Positions 34,826-47,326 are shown, counted from the stretch's first letter. The stretch is DNA of 64,000 nucleotides from Curvularia sp. ZM96 (GCA_022457065.1 JAJGBQ010000002.1:558001-622000); one strand, 5' to 3'. The notes: generated by a model not told the origin, from the sequence alone. Translations and numbers: made by a program.

Positions 34826-37752
34826 TCAAACACCCAAATAAGTGCCACTCATGATCTTCTTGACTGCAGCAACCGGCTTCCATGTGATGGCGGGACTAGC
34901 TGGCGCATTCTCATTCTCATCGATGTCGGCAAAAGGATCGTCTTCGGCCTCGTCTTTCTTAGAGCTGAGGGACTGGCGCATGCTGACGTTGAGCCCGCTG
35001 CCTATCGACAGAGCTTGGTCGTCGCTGATTTCCCACCGCGCCTCCGTGTTTCCGGGGTTAGCTTGGCCATCGGTGATAAAGCGTGCACGGAGGGATTGTG
35101 CGACGGAGTCCTTGGATAAGGTCACGTCGCCGAGGCGCCAGTAGATGAGGCCCTTGTCGCGCGAAGTAGTACCAGGGGGTTTCGACTGGCAAGATGTCGC
35201 TCTTGATCCGGGCTCAAGCCGGATCACAAGAACAAGGTTTCGGACCGTGACGCTTGTTGCATTACCAAGATCGAATTTGGGGTTGAGCGAGTAGTTAAGA
35301 ATGACGGACATTTGTGTGGGCTCTGATTTCCATATGGGAGACAGAATGATTGGCGGGAATGTGGCAATGTTGCTTTCCTCAACGTGCAATTGGTAGTGGA
35401 AAGCCACTGAAGTCTTTGTGATTCTGGACAGATCCACAGTGTAGTTGCCGGGATTGTCCAGTTCCTGCTCAATGAAAGCGGGATTGGGTGCTACCTTTTC
35501 GAGCACAGAGAAGTTCTCCAATCGTATATTCTCAGTACCGAATGGGCCGGCGGAGATATCAATAGGATTGAATGCAAGCGCAATCTGCCCGATTACCATT
35601 GCCTTGGTGACATTGCCCTGCTCGAACCAAGCACTGACAGTCTCCACTAATGACGCATTGAGCCCTGGTTCATGCATGTCCGGATGCCTTACCGTAGTAC
35701 TAGCGGAGCTACTTAACGATCGGCCCGATCGGATGGATTGAGTATCTGAGCCAGGATGGTCGTCTGATAACAACGACCTATGTGGAGGTTTGAACGCTGG
35801 AGATGAAGGGTGCGGAGGTGGGACGGGGGGGACAAATGCTACGGAGGTAGGCCCAGAAGCTTGACTAGAATCACCAGCCGAGTGTGGCGGTATTTCGCCT
35901 ATGCTCTGAAGTTCTGGCGTTGCGGGGTTGGGGACGAAAATGGTGTTGCGAACATCCCGTCGGCCTCGCAGAGTGCTTGATCTCTTGGGCTGTGCAGCTT
36001 GCTGTGCAGATATTAATACATGTCAATCGAATCTCCAAGAGTACTTACAGCACGCAGCGTGTTGACAAGATTTGCGGTAGCCGCATCGGCGTCGCCATCT
36101 TCCTCCTGAATCGGAGCGTTTCTAATGTCAAGCTTGAACTGAGGCGGTGGATTTCCCTCATTTTGTGCTCTGATATAGGTTAGTTTAGTAGGAGTTCCCA
36201 ATAAACAAGGTACTTACAATCCGGCTTCTCTCTCCGCTTCGGTGATGGCGTCAAGGGCGGATGGTGGCACGGAGTAACCTTCAGCGTCTTTGTTTGGTTC
36301 TGGTTGCGTCTCCGTGATCGTAGGCGGCATAGAAGGCTCGATAAGTTCCGGTATTGGCGCTTGTACAGATGCAGTTCCATTTACAGCGCTGGGGGCTTCT
36401 GTCTCTTTCTCCGCCTCGGCAGACGACTCAGGTATAGTACCATTAGGAGGTGCTTCGGAACTAGTTTGCTGAGTAAGTCCTGGAGACTCTGATTCTTGCG
36501 AAGTACTGGGTCGTTGCGAAGAGCGTTTCATTGGTGATTCTGGACGTTCGGCCGTGGAGGGCAGGCTAGGGGCCTGATTATCGCGGTCCTTCGATTTGCC
36601 CTTGCCAAATCCACTGAATGCTGAACCAATGTTTGCTGATGACTTCCGGTCTGGCGAGGTTGCGCGTCCGTACGGATGTGTGCTCTGTCTTCGTCGGCCT
36701 AGGACTGTGCCGATTCGCTTGAGAGGATTGGAACTTTGCTTCTCTTGCGCCGAGCCGCTCTTCATGCTCCTATCGTCGTCTGCTCCAGTAGGGGACGTCG
36801 GCAAGGGCGGCGCCAAATTTCTTGACGGGGTCGGAGTATTGCTTGGTTTCCGCGAAGGGGGACGAGCATCTCCACTTCGCATCCTCAGTGCCCATGTCTG
36901 AATCTCGTCGGCCGTTTCGATGTTTAGCATGGCGTTGAGGGTTTCCTCGGCCGTGGTCCTGCTGCGCTCCACCTGATCAACCTCGTGCGTCTGGAACTGT
37001 GTAAGAACATCGCGAAGGTGGTTCAGGCGGGTTTCGTCAATGGCCTGTAGCTGCTCAAAAACGTAGGGCGCTTGCGAGTCCCACTGCAGCCCAGCCTTTT
37101 CGATGTCCTGCGCAGCGTCGGCGACGGCAGACGCTTTGGCCTTCGCTCCCTTATCACGAAGTTTGGCCTGCTTTTTCTGAGCCGAATCGATGTCCTTGGC
37201 AATGGCTGCGAGATTCCCCTGTATGTTGCCCATGGCCTGGATTTCTCGATTATTGCCACAAAAGTCGCGGAGGGGTCGCTCGACGTCGGCCTCGATCCTG
37301 GAGGCAAGGTGGGCGTGGGATTGGGCGATGGCCTCGGTCGCGCTCACGACCTTCTCCCATGGGGTCGCAAAGATACTGTCTTGTGGTCAATTCATGCGCC
37401 CCGGTGCGTCTGGTAGGGTGCATACCCAAGATCGGATGAATCATCTGGAGGATGTCTGTTTGCAAGCTTGCGCAGGCCTTGGACATATTGCTCTTCCACG
37501 CGGCGGCGTTCCTACGCATCTAGTGAGTCGTCATGGCTATGCGCGTGCTGTCGGCCCAACCCACCTGCAACCAGTCGGCGATCTGGATGTTCAATTGCCC
37601 AACATGCTTCATGCGACTGTCAAGCACAGCTACGGCTTGCGCCGGAGAGAGCGAAGTCTGCGGACGGTGTGAGCGAGTGCTTGGGGCGTGATGGACCTTG
37701 GGGGGACGGCTCTCACCAGCAATGCCGGATATTCTTTGCGTTGGAGCTCCAT
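34826..37752 (-). CDS. SYP1: Syp1 / FCHO-type muniscin: F-BAR endocytic adaptor
   Basis: Muniscins arrive early at endocytic sites and bend membrane and bind cargo. Exons on the minus strand are 37752-37717, 37657-37565, 37511-37426, 37375-36218, 36169-36049 and 36001-34826 (889 aa). The F-BAR/EFC domain spans residues about 1-250, with YPALLTSLSPAQAVAVLDSR, WLQERRRVEEQYVQGLRKLA and VERPLRDFCGNN. A long Ser/Pro-rich linker includes LKRIGTVLGRRRQ. The C-terminal mu-homology domain (about 600-889) includes SAWFEQGNVTKAMVIGQIALAF, PIWKSEPTQMSVILNYSLNP and ITWKPVAAVKKIMSGTYLGV. All phases agree. The gene is divergent from the kinase on its right. Confidence 0.93.
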
Positions 37753-38234
37753 GACGTCGGGAGGAGGAGGGAGGCGGAGGCGCGCAGCCGGAAAGCAGCT
37801 ATGCAGCCTAGTTACATGTACCGAAAGCCGGCCAAGTGTCGTGGGAATGCGAACGAGTGACTGCGTTGTCCGTGGTGGCTTGGGGCTCGTCGCTTTGGGC
37901 CTAGCCTAAGGCCGCGGTTGCGCCGGGGTCTGACGTAACCTGGGAAACAATTCAACTCGACTCCCAGCACGATCGCCGGCTGTTCCGCCCTTCTCGAAAA
38001 AGAGCAATTCATCCTGAGACACGTCAGGCCTCCTCAAACGGCGCCGCGGACACGCTCACCCAAGGCCGCACATGCTACACCGCTTCATCTCTGCGGGTCC
38101 CAGGCATGCGCAGTTGGGTACCATCGATGCCCTTATTCGGGCCACCTGCTCGTCTCGCGTGCCTTACTAGTACCAGCACCTCCACCCGTGCGTGATGCTA
38201 ACCTCCCTACCTACACTGTGCAAACCCGCAACAT
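37753..38234. promoter_or_regulatory. Divergent promoter of SYP1 and the CAK-like kinase
   Basis: 482 bp without a coding frame that can be supported. Confidence 0.5.
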
Positions 38235-39835
38235 ATGGCTTCATCTGACTGGCGATCGCGCCTCGGCTTCTCTGCGCGTCTGCTGGCTGTCACTCAAATG
38301 CAGGTAAAAAAAGTCTCCATTTCCGCGCTAGGCAATCCTGCGTGGACGCTTAGATTGCTTTCTCTGCAGGGCTTGTCCCTGTTCTTGTATATGCTTAAAC
38401 ACACTCCCTCTCCTGCTATTTGCCGAGAGATTGCAGGTCTTTCTTGATACATCCCAGAGTTTGGCTTTTTCTTGTCGCCTTCGCTAATGCCATAGCAGAT
38501 CATCTGCCTATCAGTCATCCAATCCATCGCTCTCGGCAGCTGATGCCCGCAGTGAAGCTACCAGAGATGAGGCAGCGCTCTATGATGCAGCAAAGTCTCT
38601 GGTAAGCATTATGAAGCTGGGATTTCAGCGCTCATTCTCTGATGCCTTCGCAGGACGACTATGACAGACTCTGTAATGACAAGATGATGAGCCTCCCACG
38701 GCCATCTCTTGAATTCCCTACGCCAGAGGTTGGATAGCACACCACGGTCGTTTCGATTCCTGTTAATCCTTATGGCAGGACGAGGACTATGTTCCAACCC
38801 CAGGCGGCAAGCCTGTTGGCAAGTACCACAATGCGGTATACCATCGTGAAGGCCTCTTCTCTGTCGTGTACAAAGCACCTGCACTCGGCCACGATGGCTT
38901 CTTTCCAGTAGACTCGCCGGCCAAGGGCAGGCTTGTTGCCCTGAAGATCACGACGCCATCGGTCATGGAGCCGCCTCACGATTCGAAGCGGGAAGCCAAG
39001 ATCCTCAGCCTTGCAGCTTCAGACCGCATCATTCCACTGCTGGACACTTTCTCTGAGAATGGAAGCCAATTCGTCCTCGTATTTCCTTTTATGCGCTACG
39101 ACTTTAGCGATTTGTTACATGACAAGAAACTGTCCAAGAGCCAGATAAAGTCGTGTGTAAAAGACCTATTTACTGGACTGTCCTTCATCCATAGCAAGGG
39201 CATCATCCATCGCGACGTCAAACCCTCCAACATTCTTCTCAAGTCTCTGGACGGCCCAGCCTATCTCTCCGACTTTGGCATTGCATGGGCGCCGGATGTA
39301 TCAGGCTCGGAAGCGGCCGACTCGAAGATCACTGATGTTGGCACCACGTGCTACCGACCTCCTGAGCTCTTGTTCGGCAACCAAAAGTACGGTTGTAGTC
39401 TGGACCTGTGGGCTGCTGGTTGCACGGTAGCGGAGGCACTAGATCCTAACCATGAGACGTTGTTTGATTCTGGGGAACTGGGTAGTGACTTGGCACTGAT
39501 CCAAAGCGTGTTCAAAAAGCTGGGAACACCAAACTTGAAAGTCTGGCCAGTGAGTCTGCACTTGAATGCTACTTCGAGGATTTTACTGATGACGAGAACA
39601 GGAGGCAGCTGGTTTCCGCGATTGGGGCAAGGTGCAGTTTCACGAGTACCCAGCACAGGAGTGGTCTGCACTGTTGCCAAAATTATCTGATACGGAGCGC
39701 AACCTCGTAGATAGCCTGGTCAAGTACGAGAGCAGCACAAGGATGAGCGCGTCAAAGGTATGATTAGTAGACCCACCATGTGGATGAAGCTGACTTTGAG
39801 CCCAGGTTCTCGAGCATGCATTCTTTGCAGAGTAA
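38235..39835 (+). CDS. CDK-activating-kinase-like protein kinase (Cak1/Csk1 type)
   Basis: Proposed exons are 38235-38303, 38370-38386 (17-nt microexon, tentative), 38499-38601, 38654-38728, 38779-39549, 39602-39757 and 39806-39835 (406 aa). From 38499 on the structure is firm. Kinase hallmarks: VALK (ATP Lys), KREAKIL (alpha-C Glu), HRDVKPSNILL (catalytic loop), DFGIAW, GTTCYRPPELLFG (activation segment) and SLDLWAAGC. The nucleotide-binding loop reads HREGLFSVVYKA and lacks GxGxxG, as in yeast Cak1. This supports a monomeric CAK that phosphorylates the T-loop of the main CDK. The N-terminus (MASSDWRSRLGFSARLL) is firm as a frame, but joining it to the body in phase requires the microexon or another unseen solution. 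Confidence 0.82.
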
Positions 39836-40356
39836 AAGGACGGTTGGGGAATTCATAGTGATTGCACGTGACATATTTATAGAGCGGAGCATTTCCGCGT
39901 GTACGAGATTGCCGCGGCGCCGGTGCGAAGATGAGGTCATATGTATACCGTTCCATAGAAATAAGCCAAGTCAAAGCCAATCCATGTTTACCTCGCCAGC
40001 CACTCACCGTGCCAGGATGGGCTTGCTCCGAAGTGGGTTGATACGCTGGGCGAGTGGAAGCGCAGTCTTGGAGGGATGGCCAGCGGGCGCTAGTGCAGGG
40101 CTGACCGTACCAGCAACAGCCAACTACAGCACTACAGCCAAAACACTGGCAGGACAACAAAGCGTGTTACCGCACCCCTGCTTACACTCCCAAACACCCC
40201 GCTGTGCCAGGCTGCTTGTGACCCGCTTCCGCCTGCATGTCGTCGCCGTCAAGATAGAACCTTCTCGGCCCCGGCCCCAAGTTGCAACCCCACACGTCGT
40301 CGTCGCCGCCGTCGCCCATCGATCACCGCCCTGGAAAGGCTGTCCGGCCGCTCAAC
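39836..40356. promoter_or_regulatory. Kinase 3' flank and HYM1 promoter
   Basis: 521 bp between two plus-strand genes. No separate gene is seen. Confidence 0.5.
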
Positions 40357-41680
40357 ATGGCGTTTCTGTTCCGCAACAAGCAAAAGAACAATCTCGAGCT
40401 CACCCGGTCAATCAAGGAGCTCACGCTTCGGCTTGGGCAGGAGGACAAGCCCAATCCCAAGGTGCGCCCGTGAAGCGGCATCGAGGTGCCTGCAGAACAT
40501 GGCTAACATGTGACAGCTGGAGGAGGGGCTTGCGTTGGACCTGCAGCAGATGAAAGTCCGGCTTCAGGGCACACCCGGTATGGTTTACATTGTCCTTTGG
40601 CTGTTCCGTCTCCATAAGTGCTGACTCAGGCAAAAGACACTGAAGTTAATCCAGAGGCGGTCTTCCAGCTCCTCACAAACATACTCAACGAAGACCTTCT
40701 CTACGCCCTGGCCGTCAATATACACAGACTGCCGTTCGAGTCGCGAAAGGATGCACAAGTCATCTTCTCGACCGCGTTTCGTTATAAGCCCGCCGGCCAG
40801 CCAACCCCACAAGTCTTGGAGCATGTTGTCGCATACAGACCAGACATTATTATAGCGTTATGTCGAGGCTACGACAGACGGGAGAGCGCCATGCCGTGCG
40901 GTGGCATTCTGCGCGAGGCGCTCAAATACGACGCAATTGCTGCGTTGCTTCTCTACGACGAGCCAATGGAGGATGGGAAGACACTTGACCTGGGCAACGT
41001 AAACCCGGATCTGCCGTCATCAGGCAATGGCGTGTTCTGGAAGTTCTTTGGGTGGATAGACAAGGGAGCGTTTGAAGTCAGCGCAGACGCTTTCAATACG
41101 TTCAGGGTACGATTGGTTGGGATGAGAGCCATTTAACAGGCAACTGACACGCTGACAGGAGATTCTGACCAAACACAAGCCCCTGGTGGCCACCTTTCTG
41201 CAGACCAACTTTGACGCTTTCTTCTCCAAATACAATTCGATCCTGATCCAGTCGGAGAGCTACGTCACCAAGCGCCAGTCGATCAAGCTGCTGGGCGAGA
41301 TTCTGCTCGACCGGGCAAACTACAACGTCATGACGCAGTACGTTGACTCTGGCGAGCATCTCAAGATCATCATGAAGCTGTTACGGGATGACAGGAAAAT
41401 GATCAATTACGAGGGTTTCCATGTGTTCAAGGTGGGTAGTGTCATAGCCGCCATGGCCTGGATATATGGCTGACAGCAACAGGTGTTTGTCGCAAACCCG
41501 AACAAATCAGTGGCTGTACAACGCATCCTGATTAGCAACCGGGACAAGCTTCTACGCTTCCTCCCCTCGTTCCTGGAAGATCGCACAGAAGACGAGCAGT
41601 TTATTGACGAAAAGAGCTTCTTGATCCGGCAAATCGAGCAGCTGCCGCCAGCCCCCATCCCACCGCCGGGGGCGATATAG
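40357..41680 (+). CDS. HYM1: Mo25/Hym1-like scaffold of the RAM/MOR kinase pathway
   Basis: MO25 proteins are helical-repeat scaffolds that activate germinal-centre kinases (yeast Kic1 with Cbk1) for polarity and cell separation. Exons are 40357-40461, 40517-40577, 40637-41106, 41159-41431 and 41483-41680 (368 aa). Diagnostic segments are MAFLFRNKQKNNLELTRS, NEDLLYALAVNIHRLPFESRKD, YDAIAALLLYDEP, VFWKFFGWIDKGAFEVSADAF, FLQTNFDAFFSKYNSILIQS, YVTKRQSIKLLGEILLDR and VFVANPNKSVAVQRILISNR. Exon 3 uses the acceptor CAAAAG at 40636; the nearer TCAG would introduce a stop after a few codons. Length and order match the family. Confidence 0.96.
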
Positions 41681-42508
41681 TGCTTTGGCCAGCAGCACTG
41701 GTTTGTTGTCATGTTTTGCATAGAATGGCGTTCTAGTTTGGATATCCTTTGGGCATATATTTCCTGGCAGGTGCAGCATAATTGGCGCACACTTTGACTC
41801 TAGGCTACATGAGCTGTACGAGACGAAACATTCTGAGGAAAAATGGAAACATGGCGGCTTTGCTTATGGGGTCACGTGCGCATGCGGTGTAGGATGATGG
41901 TGTGCTGATCGTTATTTTTGGACGAGAGTCGGCTCGAGTGAGAACTATTTGCAGACCGGGATAATGCCAACCCTTTCTTCTTGGTTTGTTTTGCCCAGTC
42001 ACGCTCTGTACTTTGTAAGTCTGTCGGAGCCACGCCGGAGCATTGCAGTGTTTGGTCGCGTGGGACGGATCCACCCGGCACGACGTCTAGACTCGAGGCT
42101 CGACTGGAGGCGGCGTCCACATGTCATCACGCAGGGGATCGTCTCCCGCGTGCGCGATGCTTCCCCGCCGATTATACTGCCATCATCCGTCTGCAAGGAC
42201 ACGTGGTGCTGATTGGCCGTGGTGGTGCCGCCTGTCTGGAGTCCAGCCCAGTGTCGCAGATTGCCCGCGCCCTGACAATACCGTCGTCGTACCCGTAGCA
42301 GACGGCCGCGACACCTACACGACGGGCTGGACGAGTGCTGTACCTGCATTGTTTCTGTCGCTCTGAAGCAGCATCCCATCGCCCCTTGACGCAACCGCCC
42401 CGCTCCAGCCCCTGATGCTAGCCCGTCGCTCCCAAGCTACCAACTAGGGCCTCTCCTTTGCTTGGCGGTGAAGGCCCAAGCGAATCAGCTCCACCGCCGT
42501 CTCGCAGC
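41681..42508. other. Spacer between HYM1 and the transporter gene
   Basis: 828 bp with the HYM1 3' UTR and the transporter promoter/leader. No recognisable coding content. Confidence 0.5.
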
Positions 42509-44430
42509 ATGACTTCAGACCAGGCCCGCATCGCTCGCTGGCTGCATGCTCAAGACTCCACTACACACCAAGGACCGCTGCTTAGTCCGGGGAATGAGTT
42601 TCCTCTTAGGACCTTGCCCTCGCTTCCTTCCGACAGCTCCCTCTCCGACCTAGACGACGCCCATGCAGGAGTAGGTTCCAGCCTGCACCAACCCACCCAC
42701 ATTGCCAGACGTCTCCATCCGCCCGCCATTACCATGACGGATGAGCACGCCGCTGCACGACGACGCTCCTCCTCCCTCGCTGGCGCTACCCTACCCACCA
42801 GATCGGACTCCAAGAAGCACAGACGTCGCCCTTCCGACCATATTGCCGAAGAGGGCCAGGATTCCTCGGGCGCAGACCGTTCCGACTCAGACTCCCCGAG
42901 CGACAGCGAAGACCACGAGCTCGACGACATGAGCGCAGACGGGCTCGAGGATGACGAGGAGACGGGGCTCACCAAGAGAGACAGGCGGAGACGCCGCAGG
43001 AGAAAGAGGCGGAACACCCTGCTCGACCAGCGCATTGTCCCGGATGACACGTACACCAAGGAGGAGAAGAAGCTGGCCGACCAGAACCTCATCAAATCTA
43101 TGCTCGTCAATGCCGTCCTCATCGGACTATGGTACGCACGCGACCGCAACCCTGCCAAGACTGGCTGCCAGCTGACAACACGCCCAGGTATCTCTTCTCC
43201 ATATCCATATCCGTCTACAACAAGTGGATGTTCAAGGAGGCCAAGGATGACGGCGAGACCAAGAACATCTTCCCTTTTCCTTTGTTCACTACATGTTTGC
43301 ACATGATTGTCCAATTTACCCTTGCATCTCTCGTGCTGTTCCTCATCCCTGCGTTCCGACCAACGCATGATTCTCTCAACCCCCACGGGCAAAGAGCGCG
43401 GGTCGAGCCGCTGGACCCCAAGAAGCCCCTCATGACAAAGTGGTTCTACTTCAGCAGGCTAGGACCCTGCGGAGCAGCCACGGGCATGGATATTGGCCTG
43501 GGCAATACGAGTTTGAAATTTATCTCCTTGACCTTTTTCAGTAAGCACCAGCCATGTCAACTATCCGGGGCACACAATGGCTAACAAGAATTAGCAATGT
43601 GCAAATCGTCTGCACTCGGCTTCGTCCTCATCTTCGCCTTCCTTTTCCGCCTCGAACAACCGTCGTGGAGACTCGTCTTTATCATTCTCGTCATGACCGC
43701 CGGCGTCGTCATGATGGTGGCCGGCGAGGCTGCCTTTCACACGCTCGGCTTCATTCTCGTCATGGTATCAGCATGCTCGTCGGGCTTCCGCTGGTCCCTG
43801 ACCCAGATTCTGCTCTTACGCAACCCCGCTACCGCGAACCCGTTTTCTTCCATCTTCTTCCTTGCGCCTGTCATGTTCATCAGCATACTTGTTCTCGCGA
43901 TACCCGTGGAAGGCTTCCCCGCGCTTTTGGAGGGCCTTTCACACTTGTTTGAAACAAAGGGCACTGCTCTCGGCATTGGTATTCTTTTATTCCCGGGAGT
44001 CCTGGCCTTTCTCATGACGGCGTCCGAGTTTGCTCTGCTGAAGCGGACTTCGGTCGTCACTCTTAGCATTTGCGGCATTTTCAAGGAGGTTGTCACCATT
44101 GGAACCGCAAACCTCGTTTTCAACGACCCGCTTACGCCCATCAATTTGACTGGGCTTGTTGTCACAATTGGTAGTATCGCTGCATACAACTACATGAAGT
44201 TCAAGAAGATGAGGGAGGAGGCGTTGATGAATGCGCATCTCCAGACCCAGGGTGAATATGCGGCTGTCAACACAGCAGACCCTCTGGAGCGCGACCGACG
44301 AGGCAGCGTTGTGGTTCGGCCAGGCCAAAGCATAGTCCGTACCAGCCTTCAACTTGCACCAAGTCTGAACGGAGGAGCAGACAGTCCAGCAAGAACAAGT
44401 CCTCTCAAACGACCAGAGGACCACGAGTAG
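42509..44430 (+). CDS. Triose-phosphate-transporter family protein, SLC35C2-like
   Basis: Exons are 42509-43131, 43188-43540 and 43595-44430 (603 aa). The first ~200 residues are disordered: a Ser-rich region, acidic stretches (SDSDSPSDSEDHELDD) and a basic DRRRRRRRKRRN run. The membrane domain follows with about ten hydrophobic segments. Family motifs include SISISVYNKWMF, GMDIGLGNTSLKFISLTF, MCKSSALGFVLIFAFLFRLE, GFRWSLTQILLLRN and GIFKEVVTIGTANLVFND. The C-terminal tail (about 75 residues) is cytosolic-like. Members sit in Golgi or ER membranes and move nucleotide sugars or related anions; the substrate of this subgroup is not established. The start is the first AUG of the frame. Confidence 0.9.
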
Positions 44431-45236
44431 CCAGCATAGATCTAGCAACCATCTTTAACAACTTAGCTTCATACTGCGCGCCTTTTCTTTATATTCCTTT
44501 TTCTTCGTTTTTTCCGCACCGTTTCTTGGGCTTTGCAGCATCAGTGGCGTTCTCAGGTAATTCGGCGGGCTTGAAGGGCGACAACACTCGCTTTGTATCA
44601 TCAACATGTTGCTTTCGTATATTCTGAACATATCTGTATATACCTCGGCGGTATTACATGTGACTAGCTAAATGCAAATGCATTTCCAATACGAATTAGT
44701 GCCCCATGTCATGATGCATGTGTACTGGTAGTCATTGGGCCCCAGCCAGTTTAGCCTCGCATGTACCCAGTAGTAATGATCGCCACCGTGCCGCGACGGG
44801 CACAAGGCCGCACCCTTCGCATTCGGGCCTTGGAACCACAACTCTACCTCATACGCTGCTATGCACGTCAGGAGCACCTGCTCGCCCGCCTTGCACACTC
44901 GCCACGTCTGGCGTTGAACGCCAGTCTCCCGCCCTCTTTGACCACTTTCTTTCCACCGGTAGTACAACTGCAACTGTACGCCCGGCTGCAAAACGTACGA
45001 GCGCCCCTCTCCGTTCTCCACGCGCCACACACGTTGTTTCACCCTTGACACGTTCGCCCGAACTCCGAGTCAATCGCGGCTTGGAGCGCACCACAGCTTG
45101 CCCGTCTGGCCTGCGACAAACACCTGCAGCTTGGAATCTTCCTGCTGAGAAAAACAACCTTTGTTCGTTTTGCGACTTTCTGTCGCGTAGATACCCCCCG
45201 GCTTTCGCCTCCGTCGCCTCCCTCTCTGCCGCCAGT
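44431..45236. other. Spacer between transporter and FKBP genes
   Basis: 806 bp. A minus-strand frame (44668-45051) and a plus-strand frame overlap here, but neither has a family signature, and the minus-strand one lacks an AUG start. Most likely it is 3' UTR plus promoter. Confidence 0.45.
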
Positions 45237-46903
45237 ATGCGGCCCCTCAATACGCTTCTGGCGCTCCCGCTGGCTCTGCTGCCCTCGCTCGTCCTTGCCG
45301 GTGAACTCAAAATCGAAGTCACAAAAGCCGTGGAATGCACGCGCAAGACAAAGAATGGCGACAAGGTTTCGATGATGTACAAGGGCACGCTGCTCAGCGA
45401 TGGCAGCCAGTTTGACTCGAGCTATGATTCTGGGAAGCCTTTCAGGTTCACAATCGGCAGGGGCCAAGTAATCAAAGGCTGGGACCAGGGGTTGCTGGAC
45501 ATGTGTATTGGTGAAGGGAGGAAACTGACGATACCGCCTGAGTTGGCGTATGGAGATCATGCTATAGATAATGTTATTCCAGCAGGATCGACACTTGGTA
45601 TGTTTTTGGGCGGACGCACGTCTTTCTCAAGGGGGGATGTTAAACTAACGGCTTGCGTCAACAGTCTTCGAAACGGAGCTCTTAGGCATAGACGGTGTCA
45701 AGGCCGAACCACCAGCCAAACCTACCGAACCTGCGCCAGCGGCGAGCACAAGCGCTGCAGTTACAGACGATGAGGTGAATTTGAACAACGAGGAGGCTGC
45801 ACCTGAGAATGTGCCTAGGCCTACGTCCACCGCGACAGACACAAAGCCGTTGGAGACGGCAGACCCGAAGCAACCAGCTGCGGCACAAGGAAACCCTCTG
45901 GACGGTGAAGATGGAAAGGGCGAGTGCAATCTGCTTGGAGATTTTGCTTTGTTGGTACAGGCCGCTCTAGGACTTCTTGCTGTGTCCTCTCTCGCAGTCA
46001 AGAGGATGCGAGAACACCCTCGCAGGCCATTGAAGATTTGGTTCTTTGATGTCTCCAAGCAGGTGTTTGGCTCGGTTCTACTCCACCTTGCAAACATCCT
46101 GATGTCTATGCTATCCTCTGGCAAGTTCGACGTGGCTACTGTCTCGCCGACACAGTTGGACGGAAAAGACCAGCCAAACCCGTGTTCATTCTACCTATTG
46201 AACTTAGCTATTGACGTAAGTTGTGATCACCGTCTCACAAGGACAGCAGGCTAACAAAGTCAATAAACAGACCACAATCGGCATCCCCATCCTGGTCCTC
46301 CTTCTCAAACTCCTCCACGCAGCCTTCTCCCGCACCCCCCTCGCCAACCCCCCGGAATCCATTCGCTCTGGAAACTACGGCCACCCACCCCGCGCAACAT
46401 GGTGGCTCAAGCAATCCATCATCTACTTCCTCGGCCTCATCGGCATGAAACTCTGTGTGCTCGTCCTCTTCGCTCTCCTCCCCTGGATCGCCTGGATCGG
46501 TGACTGGGCCCTCCGCTGGACCGAAGGCAATACCGCTCTGCAAATCGCCTTTGTCATGTTCGTCTTCCCGCTCATCATGAACGCCCTGCAATACTGGATC
46601 ATCGACAACTTTATCAAGGACCCCGAGGCTGGTGCCGGCGACTCGGCGCGGTACGGTGTTGTGCGCGAGGACGATAGCGATGACGAGGACGATACCGACG
46701 AAGAAGATGGAGCCGCGACTGAGTGGCGAGAGAGACAGCGCAGAAGGGAACTCGGTATCGATGATGGTGAGAGCGATGCCGAGGAAGGTCTGCCTGGTGA
46801 TGCGGCCAAGGAGGCCAGAGTTAGGGCTGCTGCGGCCAAGGCTGAGGAGTACGATCCTGCGCTTCATGGAGCAAGTGGTAGTGTTAAGACGAGGACGGAT
46901 TGA
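45237..46903 (+). CDS. ER FKBP-type prolyl isomerase fused to a STIMATE/TMEM110-like membrane domain
   Basis: Exons are 45237-45597, 45665-46215 and 46271-46903 (514 aa), all in frame. Residues 1-21 form a signal peptide (MRPLNTLLALPLALLPSLVLA). Residues about 25-130 are an FKBP domain (KNGDKVSMMYKGTLLSDG, GRGQVIKGWDQGLLDMCIGE, LTIPPELAYGDHAIDNVIPAG, VFETELLGI), so the prolyl isomerase would lie in the ER lumen. An Ala/Pro/Thr linker (about 135-205) follows without a stop or methionine. Then comes a polytopic region matching the fungal vacuolar-membrane-protein/STIMATE family: ECNLLGDFALLVQAALGLLA, RPLKIWFFDVSKQVFGSVLLHLANILMSM and RATWWLKQSIIYFLGLIGMKL. The tail is acidic (DDSDDEDDTDEEDG). 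FKBP2 normally ends in an ER retrieval signal, which is absent here. Two separate genes are the alternative, but the second domain has no upstream AUG of its own in this frame. Confidence 0.8.
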
Positions 46904-47326
46904 GAGTCTGGCTTTTTTTCCTTGTTTGTTTTTTTGGTGTTTACATATGTCTATACATGTATACATATATCTATCTAGATTCCGGTCGATAAGGGGGGTG
47001 CATATGTTGTTGGGTGCATTGGGTTTGGGTGTAGGTAGAAGATTGTCATTTTTTTTCCTCTCATCTTTAGAAAGGTGTGGTATTTTTTTTCTTCCTTTTT
47101 TCTCATTTTGAAAAATCTAGTTGGGTACATTTTTGATAGATGGAATTTTCTCCTCTCTCTCCCTTTTTTTTGCAGGGGGTGTGTATGTTAAACCTATCCA
47201 TTCCAGATGCATACGCAACCATCAAAAGAAAAGTAAACCAAAAAAAAAGAGTACTTGGAACGCTTAACAAGATGCGATTATCATGACGTTGATTTTTCTT
47301 GATTCTTTTTCTTTGCTTCACTTCGA
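46904..47326. other. Convergent 3' region of the FKBP fusion and SCOT
   Basis: 423 bp, T-rich on the plus strand and A-rich around 47240-47260. Both 3' UTRs lie here; no gene is seen. Confidence 0.5.

Noticed and set aside
42458..42508. Upstream extension of the SLC35C2-like protein
   Set aside because: It opens at TTG; the first AUG at 42509 is the simpler start.
44668..45051. 127-codon minus-strand frame rich in Trp and Tyr
   Set aside because: It starts at GTG with no AUG, overlaps the likely FKBP promoter and matches no family I know. An unusual composition alone is not enough.
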